Source of the DNA: Diprion similis
Taxonomy: Eukaryota; Arthropoda; Insecta; Hymenoptera; Diprionidae
Length of the DNA stretch: 64,000 bases
Direction of reading: 5' to 3'
Assembly (NCBI RefSeq): GCF_021155765.1
Contig: NC_060109.1
Span: 2,877,001-2,941,000 of the forward strand
Shown: positions 47,801 through 60,074 of the stretch, piece after piece
Layout: the number at the start of each line of letters is the position of its first letter
Numbering within the stretch: position 1 is the stretch's first letter
The notes under the pieces: generated by a model
Seen by the model: the letters and a program-made list of their open reading frames with translations, nothing else
The model's database searches: none
What the model was told of the DNA's origin: nothing
Position numbers and translations under genes: made by a program

Positions 47801-50329
47801 ATTTTACGCTTAACGATGGCGAAATCATCTATTGTATTTTCAAAATCTAAATCACGAGCGATTTCACTCTCTATACGAAGCATTTTCATATTTTCCTGCG
47901 ATATTAAAGAAAAAATTAGCAAATTTCTCGAACATTGTGCAGGAAATTCTTCGTAATCAGATTACAGCGAGACATCGATATTCATGCGACCCTTTATTGG
48001 TAAAGGTTAAACTGTATTTATGACAATGTTATAACATTCATCAATGATTCGCAACGTATGTGATACCTAGCCTGGATGCAGTACAAAAACTATATCGAAT
48101 GCCGCAAGTGTAGGGATAATCAAACAACGGTATTATATTATTAATGAAATATGCATTAATTAATTTAGTCATTATTTCATCCTTTGATAAACGTTATTGC
48201 CGTTTAGTTTCGAGTACGGATCATGGTTTGAGGTTTCCATGCTATTGTGCACTGCTGTATGCTTCACTGAAGTACATACATACAATGGAATTCACTTGAT
48301 TATAAAATAATATCATTCCCTATCATTCCTCTTCGAACTATGTGAGCATCCATCTATTATAGTAACCGTCGATTGTTTCTATTGCACATCATGACGGCAT
48401 ATTCGGTTACGATTATTGCGTGAGATACCATAGACACGTCATTCTGACGTATCATGTCCAGCCGCCACGTAGTACAAACTAAGCCCGTCATCTTTACAGA
48501 TTTAGGAACCCACCAACCAGCCATGTGATTGTTATACCTATGAATAGGTATGTATTGCATACCTATGAGGTATGAGAGACCAGAGTATGGCCGATTCTGA
48601 CCCAGACCTTAAATGTTTCAGCGGATCAGGAAGAAGGTGACGCGAGTATTATGTTGAAGGTCACCGATACCAGTCTTTTTTCTTGCCCCAAAAAATTCCG
48701 ACGGTCAGAATTAAAAGGAATCGCCTGAACGCAACTAAAGTAAAATAATTAATTTCATGGCATGTGCGCATAAATGGTTTTTTTTTGAAGAGTGTACACA
48801 TGTCCCAAATCCTATTTTATGTGCTACCTCTCGTGTAGTCGAGTTGTTGACGAAGGTAGCACAGAAATGAAATTAAAGTTCGTATATTTTTGTCAATATA
48901 TAACAATTATATTACAACAGAACGAATTTTACAATTATTGCAAAATTTACTCAACAGTAAATGAAAAATGTTGTTTCTGAAACACGTAAAAGTGATATAC
49001 ATGTATAGTTTCCTTTATTATGGTTACATGGATGATAAAGGATTCTTAATATCTAAGGTCTTTTGATTTGTTCAAACTGTCACGTAATACACGTGATAGC
49101 ATCGTGTTGCAGAAGCGTACACGTCAGAATATGCATTTGGTAATGTTAACAGTATGATTTCCTCAAAGGTTTCTGAACACGCGATCAAGCCGAGTCAGAA
49201 TGGTACAGAACGCCCACCGAATTATGCACACCGAACATAACTATATATAGATCAATGTAACTGACATCATCAATCAGTGTGACTTTTTCGTATTTTATCA
49301 TGCAACGATCCAAAACTATGTAATGAAATAAGAGAACCGCGGTACTTATTATCAAAATAGGAAGGATGAGAAATCTTTCGGCTTTAAACTTAAATATACG
49401 TCGATTTGGCTTTAAACTTAAATACCTATACGCCATTTTGGCTTAAAATTCTTTTTTTAATATTTAGCTTGAAAAAAGTCTAAGGAACGATTGACAATGA
49501 AAAAAAAAAAATTATAAAAAACTGTTTTTACCGTAGCAAAAATATCTTGTATTTTTTTTTTACATGAAAACTCCCAATAGAAGATGAAAACTGCTATATT
49601 TGCAACATTATTCACTGGGTCAAATTACATTTTAACACTAAAAAAATGCAATTCCACTCATTAAATGATACAAATAAATCGAATTATTTTTCATTCGAGA
49701 ATTTCAAGCAAAAGCCAAATGTTTTTTATTAGTGCATTGCAGAATATACCTATAGAATCGAATATAGGGAAAAACTTGAGTCTCATTCTGAGAATCATAT
49801 ATGTATATATGTATACAATATGGTTCTTCTAAGTCCAACTTTCGTCTCCAGTTTTTATACGTGATATAACTCTGACATTTGTCATATAACATATAACTGT
49901 GTATCTGAAAACTATAATAATATTCAACGTATCGTATGAGCAGGAATTTTCAAGTTTTTCCCTATATTTATCTCGTATATATATAAAAATATAGGGAAAA
50001 ATTTGAAAATTATATTGAATACATACCTATATGTCGGAGAATGGCCAGATAAAACTCGCGAGCTTCGTGTTGGGTGTGTGGAACGCATTATGAACCACCG
50101 TTTATTTAACAGAATTAAAACTATGAACTTTAATTAACAGAACTTTTCAAAAGAGATTCAATTTACAATATTTCGTCGACACGTCAATATAATTAAATAT
50201 CTGTTTGTTTACTAAATCTTCATTCCTCTTTTTGAACACAGCTACCCTCGAAATAATAGGAGCACGCCATGGCAACTCTACTCTTTCATCATCCTTGACT
50301 ATATCCAATATACACTCCGATTTCTAGCG
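44811..50329. other. Gene desert
   Basis: No coding exon supported. Contents noted: a GC-richer patch (about 44960-45950); a C17 run (46272-46288); a short direct repeat GGCTTTAAACTTAAATA (49378 and 49408); and a hairpin with 25-base arms (49945-49969 with 49987-50011, TATAGGGAAAAA core) whose core also occurs near 49763. Confidence 0.5.
46272..46288. repeat. 17-base poly-C tract
   Basis: An uninterrupted C17 run followed by CAT, as is the longer C24 run at 2615-2638. Confidence 0.95.
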
Positions 50330-50338
50330 TCGTATAGA

Positions 50339-50490
50339 CTTTGATATAGCAATGTCCTAAATACGTCTGATGTCCAACGCAGATCCAGCTTCGATAAAAC
50401 TAACGTCTTAAATACGTCTGATTTTGTACATCAGGCCCACTTCGATAAAGTAACGTCCCAAATACGTCTGACTTCTGACGGCAGTTCAAA
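50339..50490. repeat. Three tandem copies of a roughly 51-base ACGTCT-rich unit
   Basis: Units begin near 50339, 50390 and 50441 with TT(T/C)GATA(T/A)A and share AAATACGTCTGA. Further ACGTC words continue to about 50570 (ACGTCGTGAG, AGACGTCTACG, CGACGTCTTTACGACGT), and the block ends near GTGTTGACTGGG. The whole looks like a repeat-derived block. Confidence 0.6.
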
Positions 50491-51404
50491 AGAGATCAAA
50501 AAAATAAAGTTTTTCATACGTCGTGAGTTGAAACTTCATCAGACGTCTACGCGACCCGACGTCTTTACGACGTGTTTAACCCAAAATCCGTGTTGACTGG
50601 GTATATTGAATTCTATCTTCTCGTGTAATAAATGAGACACATGATAACATGTGAAAACATGTTACAATGTAAATCGTAGTTTAATTACTTGAATATTTCA
50701 TGAAAATAGTGCTGTGCTTAATCATTTCTCTTCCCATTGCTAATCTAGATCAAATTTTGGAAAGTACCTTAGCTAATGGCTGTACTGTAACTGCCTAAAA
50801 TATGAGATAGCTAAATCGATAAAAGTAGGAATGTTACTTCTGGTATGACGTCACTTTCTGAACTGACGAAATACGGTAAATCTAGGAAATTTTTGCGGTG
50901 AGAAATCGGCGCATATATTGAGCATAAGTAAACATATTCAATTGTTTCTCGGTACGATTTTTGTAGTATTCATGAGAAGCACTGCATCGTCTGCACAATG
51001 CACGTTCGAGGTTACAAACAAGTCACGGAGAATGAAAATACGCCATACAATGAGAACTCGATCGTCGCATTCAATTATCGACGATTATGTTTTGTTTATT
51101 AAACAGTGAAAAGTCGCGCGTCGCTTCCTGCTTTGCATTTTATCCATTATTTCTGATTGACGGACCCACATTTTACAAAAAATATTTTTTTTACGGGCGA
51201 ATGCGACTTTGACCACCGGGGTCCGAGCAACTACCACGGTCAAGACATTTACCCTCACGAACCTGTGCTTCCGAGAATTCAGGTTGGAGTGAAGCGGCTA
51301 TGGGCAGGCATCATTGGCGATGTTCTGGCATGAACTTGAAATTCATTTTCTTTTTGATTTTTTTTTTTTTTTTTTAAATCAGCCAGCTACAAGTAGTTTA
51401 TTTG

Positions 51405-51720
51405 GTTCAAGTTTTCGTGGGTAATTTCAAATTCTCAAAGTGATTCCTGATTTCAAGAATACAAAAATTTCAAAGGATTTTAAAATATCTTCGGGATTTC
51501 AACAGATTTCGAAAGATTGCAAGAGACTTCAGATGATTTCAGAATATTTCATGGAGATTTCAGAGGATTTCAGAAGATTTCAATGATTACAAAGGATTTC
51601 AAAATGTTACAAAGATTTTAAGTGGATTCAAAATATTTTAGAGAAGTTCAGTGAATTTCAAGAGATTTCAGCAGATTACAAAAATTTCAGAATATTTCAA
51701 GATACTTCATAAGATTCACG
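51405..51720. repeat. Degenerate short tandem array of GATTTCA-type words
   Basis: About 300 bases of variants of AGATTTCAGA and GGATTTCAAA repeating every 10-12 bases or multiples of that. It is strand-asymmetric (few C on minus-strand motifs) and has no long open frame in any direction. Confidence 0.7.
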
Positions 51721-51903
51721 GAAAGGTGTACACCAGATTTCACGAGTGACCAATCCCTCGGGTTTAACTATTAACACATTTTAACAATCAGTAGCAAATT
51801 CCATTATCGAAAATGTGAATTTTTTTACATTTGATGTCGCTCTACGACGTAGTGGATCTGACTCAGAAACAAATAGAAGAGAGTCACACGATATATTCTT
51901 ACT

Positions 51904-52101
51904 TTGGAGATTACGAAAACTCCGCCAATTACGTATATTCGGTGTAAAATAATACTTCATGTTGTGTTGCAACACGAACTAACACGTGAGAACTACGAGT
52001 CTTTCCTTTCTGACCAGCTGTCAGAACATCTCGAAGATCTACCATTTTCCGTTCGCCAAACGATGTGGTTTCAGCATGACGACTCCCCGGCGCATCCTTA
52101 G
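51904..52101 (+). pseudogene. Truncated DDE transposase fragment
   Basis: The frame has LTRENYESFLSDQLSEHLED followed by LPFSVRQTMWFQHDDSPAHP, then a stop. Insect mariner-like transposases carry this arrangement, with the second catalytic Asp in the WFQHDGAPAHF block; here the block reads HDDSPAHP. Neither the N-terminal DNA-binding part nor the last catalytic residue is present, so this is a dead remnant. No terminal repeats seen. Confidence 0.6.
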
Positions 52102-52109
52102 AGCATATT

Positions 52110-53547
52110 ATGCTTATTAAACGCCAGTACAAATTATCTATTCACATTTACTTGTTTATTGTTAAATAAAAAAAATTGCCAGCCAATTTGTTGCAGCGCA
52201 TAACTACGCAGGTTCTTTTAAACAAGTATGAAATTATAACAGTTGCAACTGCATCATTGTTGAATTGGCCTGGTTCACATGGAATTGTCATCAACTTACC
52301 ATATTTTAGTTAATACGAAAATCGCCTTACACAGAATTTACGTTATATTCATCATTGCGATTGCGTGGAGTGGAGTGGCTGGCGATGGATTAATAGAAAA
52401 TCGTTAAGTTTATCGTTATACCTAATTGTTTGATGAGAATAGACCACCAGGTAGGTAAAGGTAAAAATACAGCTTAACATATCGTCTTCAAATGAGTTTA
52501 TTGTAGAGATGAAAGATCAATGATGACTTGTTTGTCCGAAACGAAAACTTCCCGTGAAGATAAGAAAAAAAAAAAAAAAAACAGAATGCATTACTTATTG
52601 GAGAAAGATCAAGCGCGAATTATGATGAATACAAGAAAAGTTATGTGCTAGCAATTGAATTTTAAGTATAGTATATTTGTTTTTTTGTACCAAAGGTTCA
52701 TTGGTATAATAAAATACATCTTGATCTTGTCTCGAATTCTTTGACCACTTGATGTTGATTTTCAAAAAAACGTTACCACGTGGAAGTAGCTAAATCATTT
52801 CTTCATTACAAGTTGGCAATACCGGAGAATGGCCTCATCACATTGTCCCTCAACGCAAATGCCTCGTCAAGTTTTGTGTTTACCTCACACAAGAACTTTG
52901 TACTGTTGTCTACGGCTAAATAAAAAATTCGGTCGAAAGTGATCACATCCGATTCATTTCGCTACGAACAAGGGTGCGATATCAAATTCTTGAAAGCCCT
53001 CCAGAGCCGTTAGGATGAGTTTCCAATCATGGGTGTCTTACCTCAAAATGCTTTCCTAGACAGCCTCTACAGACCCAGTAATATGTCCTGAGTTAACGCA
53101 AACGTTCTGCGTCAACTGAAAACGTATTGGAGTGCTTTTGTTCAAAATTGCCTATAGAATGGAGCTGTAAAACCCTTTTTTGCGTTTAAGATACGTGGAC
53201 TGCGATATTTGGAGATATTTACGACAAAGTCGAAATCCACTAGGTACTCCCCTAACATGTAATAGCTTTCTCAATATTTCGGAAAAAATGTCGTGAATGC
53301 CGTTGGTTGCTTGCAGCTTCGGGTTAACCCCAATATATTAAATTCCGGCTGTTATTTCACTTCCAGCCCGTAAAAACTTTTGCACTAATCATGGACAAGA
53401 ACTTTCATTTGACGTTATGGCTTCGTTACTTATACTTTCCCATTCGACCCATTTACCACAGGAAAAAAAGGATTGCTCTTTGTAATATGTATATACGTTG
53501 GTATATACGAGATAGTAAAGTTTGACGTAGTATGGTTATTCGTATTA
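52110..53547. other. No gene recognised
   Basis: AT-rich with a few degenerate frames (for example 53020-53230) that are interrupted by stops and could not be assigned. Confidence 0.45.
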
Positions 53548-55560
53548 AAGGGTATGGCCGGGTTTGTATGGAAAATCTGGGGGATCGATTTGACATCGAA
53601 TAAAAATAATTCAGCAAAATTTTTAGCTCCTTATCTCAAACGGTTTTCAAGATTTAAAAAAAAAACCTCTGTTCGATTTTTTTTTACAATAGTAAAATTA
53701 AAAATTAATGCATAGTGATTTTTTTCCCAATTCTTAGGAGTAAACGGGATCAAAAAACACTTTTATTATGAATCTCAGGTGGAAAGTCGATTTTTAAGAA
53801 CAGAAATAGAACTATAATCATTTTTTACCGTGTTATTTGAAAGTGTCCAACCCCAAACTTTGTCAAAAAATGTTTTCTATACCCCTTTACAATCAGGAAT
53901 TTTTTTTTGAAGTGGGGGAACATTATGAAAAAAAATAAAAATTAATTTTTTTTTTCAAAATCTTCCGTTAATCCTTTGAAAGCAAACATTCTTTGAATAA
54001 TCGTATGATCGTGCAAATTCTCACGCGGGAGTTTTTGGGGTTACTGATTACGAATTCGCTATCAAATTTTCAAAATTCAAGATGGCAGATTCAAGATATG
54101 TGTTATTTTCAGCAAAATTCTACAATTTCCTAAATTTTTCGCCGCCAAATTGAATCCGCCATTATGAATTTTGAAAATCTGAGTTAGGATTCGTAATCAA
54201 CGACTCCAAAAACCCACTTTCACTAAATTTCAAGTTATTTCCTTGGATAGATTCTTCAAAAATGAATTTTTCCAAAAAAATCGTCTTTTTTTTTTTTAGT
54301 TTGTTTATTTATAAATCTTATATATTATAAACAGTTATAATAATTAGACTGTATTTTTATGTTCGTTCATTACTAATTTAACTAAAAAGTGCAAAAAAAA
54401 AACGGATCTGAATACGTAAAAAAGTAAATAAATTAGAAAACTTCAAGAAAATCGAGGTGGGAACGTCGCTTCCCACTACGCTTCAAAGGATTAAGAGGAC
54501 ACGTTAATGAAACTCTAAACTTTTTCGATATTCCTGAAACTTGAACCCATAATAAAGATCTATAAAACAAGTGTTTTTCACTCGGTTCCAATCAGTTACG
54601 TTCCACATGTGTCCCATTATTATTTAAAATAACGTCAAAAAGTGGTGTTTTTCGAAAAGCTCTTTGCGCCACAATTCTCGTTGTAAGAATCTGAAAAATT
54701 GCCACAGCCATTAGAGGAGCGTAAAGAACAAAAGTTGCCATGGAAATTGCAATCCGAGATGTTACCACCTAATTGTCCCAATAATTGGTCAATGACAATT
54801 TATGTGAATTTTTGTGAAAATTGTCAATTATGTAGTAACTTGTTGGATTGCAATTTCCATGGTAAATTTTGTTCACTACGCTCTTCTGATAGCAGTGCAT
54901 TTTTTCACATTTTTACGATGAGAATTGTGATGCAAGGAGCTTGTCGAAAAACATCACTTTTTCACGTTATTTTAGATAATAACTGGACACATGTGGAACG
55001 TAAATGATTTGAACCGAGTAAAAACCACTTATTTCATGGAGCTTTATTATGAGTTAAAGTTTCAAACTAACCGAAAAAGTTTAGAGTTTCACTGACGTGT
55101 ACCCTTAACGCAAGATTTTGAAAAAAAAATCAGTTCTTATTTTACCACTTAAAAAAAAATTAACAAATTCCTGATCGTAAAGGGGTGCAGAAGACATTTT
55201 CTGACAAAGTTTCGCGGTGGACACTTTTAAATAACTCGGTAAAAAAAATTATTATAGTTCTACTTCTGGTCTTAAAAATCGGTTTTCCACTTGAGATTCG
55301 TAATGAAAGTATTTTCTTATCCCGTTTACTCCTAAGAATTCGGAAAAAAATCACCATTTATCAATTTTGAATTTTACTATTGACTATTGATTTAACTAAA
55401 ATCGAAAAAATGTTTTTTTTTCGAAAATCTCGAAAACCGTTTGAGATAATAAGCTGAAAATTTAACTGAATTATTTTTATTTCATGTCAAATCGATCCCC
55501 CAAGTGCAAATGAAAAAATCCACGGGGGCAGATTTTCCATACAAACCCGGCTATACCCTT
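53548..55560. mobile_element. 2 kb palindromic element with long inverted arms
   Basis: The left end AAGGGTATGGCCGGGTTTG (53548) mirrors the right end CAAACCCGGCTATACCCTT (ending 55560). Homology continues inward along nearly the whole length to a centre near 54790 (GGAAATTGCAATCC with GGATTGCAATTTCC). The left arm is longer only because it carries a separate insert at 53972-54490. TA dinucleotides flank both ends (53546-53547 and 55561-55562), consistent with a TA target duplication, but two bases prove little. No transposase frame. The right end lies about 620 bases upstream of the TMEM53 start. Confidence 0.75.
53972..54490. mobile_element. TTAA-flanked MITE-like insert nested in the palindromic element
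   Basis: A 519-base segment flanked by TTAA on both sides (53968-53971, 54491-54494), with inverted ends TCCTTTGAA(A)GC and GC-TTCAAAGGA. The opposite palindrome arm (about 55095-55125 on plus, read in complement) has the same flanking sequence with a single TTAA and no insert. TTAA duplication is typical of piggyBac-type elements. Its own middle (about 54028-54215) folds: AGTTTTTGGGGTTACTGATTA mirrors TAATCAACGACTCCAAAAAC. Confidence 0.8.
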
Positions 55561-55562
55561 TA

Positions 55563-56181
55563 GCATGAATAGGATATTAATGAACATACATTATAGGTAT
55601 ATGTAAGAATATAGTGTATACAAAACGAGCGCATGATACGGTATACATAAAACTGCATATATCCCTATCGGTATATCTATTCGTAACAATTAGGAATGAA
55701 GAACGTCGGTAATATCGAAGAGATCATTTGTCAGATCGCGAATCCAACTTCCGATAGCTAAATTAAATGAATAGTGTACTTTTTGCGACGTATGTATAAA
55801 AATACGTCAGTATATAAAATTTCGAAGCAGTTGAAAATACACAAATAACTTGTATATCAGCGTTCTATTTTTTTAAATTCAAAATCATCGTGCAATATAA
55901 TAGTTGCTTGACGATAACGACGATTTGAAAGATAATTTTCTTCACCGTTTGAACTCGTAGTGCGTAGTCATATTGGCGCCGTTTCTGGGAATTCAAGCCC
56001 TACTATTATTTCTGGCCCACATAAGCTTCGTTATATTGATTTCCCCGAGATCTCCCGAATACAACGTCTAGGTTTCTACAACGCAAACTCGGTATATTAT
56101 ACACGCATACCTACAGCGTCCGGCACTTCCGTTTTAAAACGGATTCTTGGGGATTCCGGACTGTGAGGTATTATACCCACG
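55563..56181. other. TMEM53 upstream region
   Basis: No coding exon. 55960-56181 is less AT-rich and probably includes the TMEM53 promoter and 5' untranslated sequence; no core promoter motif could be fixed. Confidence 0.4.
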
Positions 56182-58211
56182 ATGTCTGAACAGGATGATC
56201 TCGAGTATTACATTAAATTCCCAACACCTTATCCACCGGCTCCGAAGGACCCTTCATCCGGAAATAGTGCCGCAGAGCCTCATGAGGAATTCGTATTCGT
56301 ATACGACGAAGACAAATTACCAGTGGTCATCCTCTTAGGATGGGCCGGCTGCCAGGACAAATATCTCGCTAAATACAGCGCGATTTACGAAGAAAAAAGG
56401 TAGATCTTCGTAACACAATACAAAAGGTTTTCTTTTTTACAATATTTGACTATTAAGACTGAGGGCAATACTAGTGACCGTTAGAATTTAAAAGCACTTA
56501 TAGTCGATATGATAAAATGTAGATTAAATGAGCAACAACGCAACTACAATTTACTCTCAGTAATATTATAAAAAAAAAAAAAAAAAAAAAAAAATGAATA
56601 AAAATTGTTTTCGTTATTATCGTATCATCAAAATCTCTATTGCTAAACCGATAGTATTTTTTACATACTAAATTGTAAGATTGTAATATTACGCTGTAAC
56701 AATGGTGGTTTAATGATTATTCTCTTAAATCTGTGCGTTGGTAGTAACAGATTACAGTAATTGTGTAATTCATAATTTTTCAGCTGCGTAACCCTTAGGT
56801 ATACGGCACCGGTGGAATGTTTGTTCTGGAAGCGTTATCGAATGAAGGATATAGGGAGAAGGCTCGTCCAAGTCATTGCGGATATGAATTTACACGAACA
56901 TCCAATCTTCTTCCATGTGTTCAGTAACGGGGGTGCATTTCTTTACCAACATGTCAGCTTCGCGATGCAGCAACTGGAAACACCATTAAAGGTACATAGA
57001 AGTCATAGCTACGTCACAGTTGTGTGAAAATCTCATAAACTGTTATTTTTATTGTCTCAGGTCAAAGGTGTGATATTCGATAGTGCGCCAGGCGAACGAA
57101 GAATAAGTTCCTTGTTTCGGGCCATTAGTGCCATTCTTGGCGGACATCCCTTCACTAACATACCGATGTCATTCGTCATCACAATCTTCCTTTCAATCTT
57201 GTGGCTTTTCGAAGTACGTACAGATACTATTTCATAAAGTAATACATGCTTTTATTTACCGAAGAATCACTAATTCTGAAACCCATTTAAAATTATGTAA
57301 AACATAATTAAATTCTTCATAGTTCGATGGTATTCGAGGAAATATTGTTCGGGGGCTTTGAAATTCGTTAAAATTTGGTCACATGGATGATGAAAATCAG
57401 TTGAAAAGAATGATAAAAATTAATGGCCTACAATGTTTTCAACGATTTTAATAATGCAGTGTTCTACTAAATAATACTGTGAAATTCTACAGAATTCCAA
57501 TTTCAAGGAGACTCTGTGTTTTATTGCACAGACCGTAGCATCATACTGAACTAATGATGAATATTAGTTTGTAATATCCTCAATGGGACAGGCCATAAAC
57601 GAGTGCATTAAATCTTTTCAATTTTCACTATATCAAAATCTAACTCTAGTCTCGCATTTTTAAAGATTGATCCCTTTAATATCGTTTCAAAACTATCTTT
57701 CTTGTGACAAAAATACTTGTTTCATCACCACGCTGTTGTAGGTCATCGCACAATCTTGGAAGGAAGGTTGCCCGATCCCAACAAATCCCATAGCACTTGC
57801 TGAAGAAACGCACTCTTGGCCACAACTGTTTCTTTATTCCAATACTGACGACCTCATACCAGCCAAAGTATGTGATTTTATCTGAGAATTACCTCAGAGT
57901 TCACGACTTCTTTTATTTTAATAATGTATTGCATTTTGCTTGAACAGGACGTAGAAAAGTTTGCCAGTCGACGTGCTGCCAGAGGAGTCAGAGTACAAAT
58001 GGTCAGATTCACAGACTCGCCTCACGTCAAACATTACGCTGCTTATCGGGAGGTCTACATCAACATTGTATGTACCTTCATTCACGAGTGTTTGATACCC
58101 GATAACTCGTCAGATTTAAAAGAAGCGAGCCACCATACAAAGCCTGTCGAAAAGCCACAACTGACAAAAAGAGTCATACTTTCAAGCGAAGCCTCGAAAC
58201 CATTGATGTAA
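56182..58211 (+). CDS. TMEM53: TMEM53 homologue (DUF829 family)
   Basis: Nuclear-envelope/ER membrane protein family (NET4 in mammals) with an alpha/beta-hydrolase-like fold; in vertebrates linked to BMP/SMAD signalling, enzymatic activity unproven. Exons 56182-56399, 56784-56991, 57061-57213, 57742-57867 and 57948-58211 give 322 residues, phases closing, stop TAA at 58209-58211. Family landmarks: [19 protein letters not shown] near residue 55, [25 protein letters not shown] (Ser at the nucleophile-elbow position), [12 protein letters not shown], a hydrophobic segment [36 protein letters not shown] with a conserved Asp, and a closing His in [10 protein letters not shown]. The C-terminal 35 residues beyond the core are unconserved. 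A 24-base poly-A run lies in intron 1 (56571-56594). Confidence 0.95.
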
Positions 58212-60074
58212 AGTAAGATATTTTACCAGGGTAGTAAAATGATACGGCAACATAATTACTAGGTAAAAATCAATAATCGTATGTTATAGATATGATAATA
58301 TTTTTCAGGTAACTGTATCTGAAAAACTTGTGCACATTATAACGCTTTCACTTATTGTTAGAATATTCTATTGACAATGAGTGTAAAAAGAATTTTAATC
58401 TTGAAACAGCTATACATTATTTATTTCAAATAATAGGAATGATGATTTGTAAATTATCTTTTAAACTTTGCGTGAAAGCACAATATCGATAAACCCAGTC
58501 AGTTTGTGATAGTCAGGTGCATGACACGCTTGAATTTAATGAAAGTATGAAAATCTGTGTAAAATGAAATTTAGAAAAAATTATCATGTAAAGGGGAATG
58601 AAGATATGGGTCTAGAAGCTGTAAATCATAATTACAATTTTCAACCATCAACTAAATTATTAGATGCACACCTTTATTCTACGAAAAAATATGGTCGAAT
58701 AGTTATGAAAGCTGTTCAAATGAGAACTGAATATTCAAACTAACACTTTTAGTGAAATTGTTGTGCTATCTATGACAAATGGCCAAGGAAACCAAGAAGG
58801 ATTAGGTAGATGAAATAAATGTAGAAGAAATCTACAGATTTTTAGTACGTAATAAAAAATTATTCAATACTAAAAGTAAATTGAATGTAATAGTATAATT
58901 AAGTTGAAGGGTCTAAAAAACATGTGAAGCAATCCAAATTATTATGGTGTAAAAAAAAAATAGGAATTACAATCACTTTGATGACGAAATATGAAGAAAC
59001 GGCTGCTCACTTCTGTCAGCTTTGTTAATAACTGATTAGGATAAATATAGCTACAATACGCAACTTTAAATATAGTCAATGCTCTCTATAACTTGACTAG
59101 ATAGAAATAAATTTATAACTTCAATTTTTCAGCAAAGTATTGATACCACTTTCTGCTATGTAATCGACACTAATTTAGTGAAGAAAATTTTGAACTGTAT
59201 AATTTGTCAAATTATGAGGATCAAGCTGGTCTTGATGTCCGTTTCGATAGATAATTATTAATATAATTAGGATTCTACTGTTTCTCTGTTTCGCTAAAAA
59301 TTGGGATGTGTTTTTAAAATGATAAAAAAGTAATCTAATGATTTGTATTCATTTCATGTTAAATAAATAACTGTTAATGCGTCCACAAAAATATGTTTTA
59401 ATCTGTTGATTAGTTTTATAAATAAAGACTGATAAATGACTTCAGAATGCATTTCCTGATTTCCATTTTGTTCTTCTTTTTTCTCTTTTTTACAACATTA
59501 GAATCACGCCCGTGCGCCTTGCGTGTTCTGAGACCAACAATAAGTTTCGAGAATGATAACAGTAGTAAAAAGTTTCGTATAGCCTTACTCAACTAATACA
59601 TACATATGTTTGACGCCTAAGTGACGATGAGTGTCCGACTTTGGAGCGTACATATTCTATTTTCGCATCACGAGAACTATATCCTACCTCATAATTGCGA
59701 ACACAGATACAAATAGGACTGAGAAATGCGAAAAGTTAATCAGCAAGCTTCTGATTGAAGAAGAAACAAGAAAAACTCGTAAATAGGATAGGATGAAGAG
59801 AAATAAATAAAATGACCAATTCGCAAGTTGATGGCAGATGATAAGACAAATAAAAATAAAAATGTTGACGACTTGGTACAACGACGTAAACTTTTCACTA
59901 GTAACAGTTTTGTGAATCTCCGCGACACGTGCCAATTTTCTAAGTAATGTCAAACCTGAATTAAAATGATTCGACAGTTTTCATTGATATAACTGAACAA
60001 TATGTGGAAAATTGAAAAAAATTTATTATTATCTGAACAGTAGCATTAAGTTGAAAGTTTATACTTTTTAACAG
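58212..60074. other. Between TMEM53 and the next gene
   Basis: AT-rich. Candidate AATAAA signals at 58814-58819 and 59362-59367 could serve TMEM53. The missing 5' exon(s) of the downstream gene should lie here; an ATG frame at about 59628 was noted but cannot be spliced convincingly. Confidence 0.4.
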
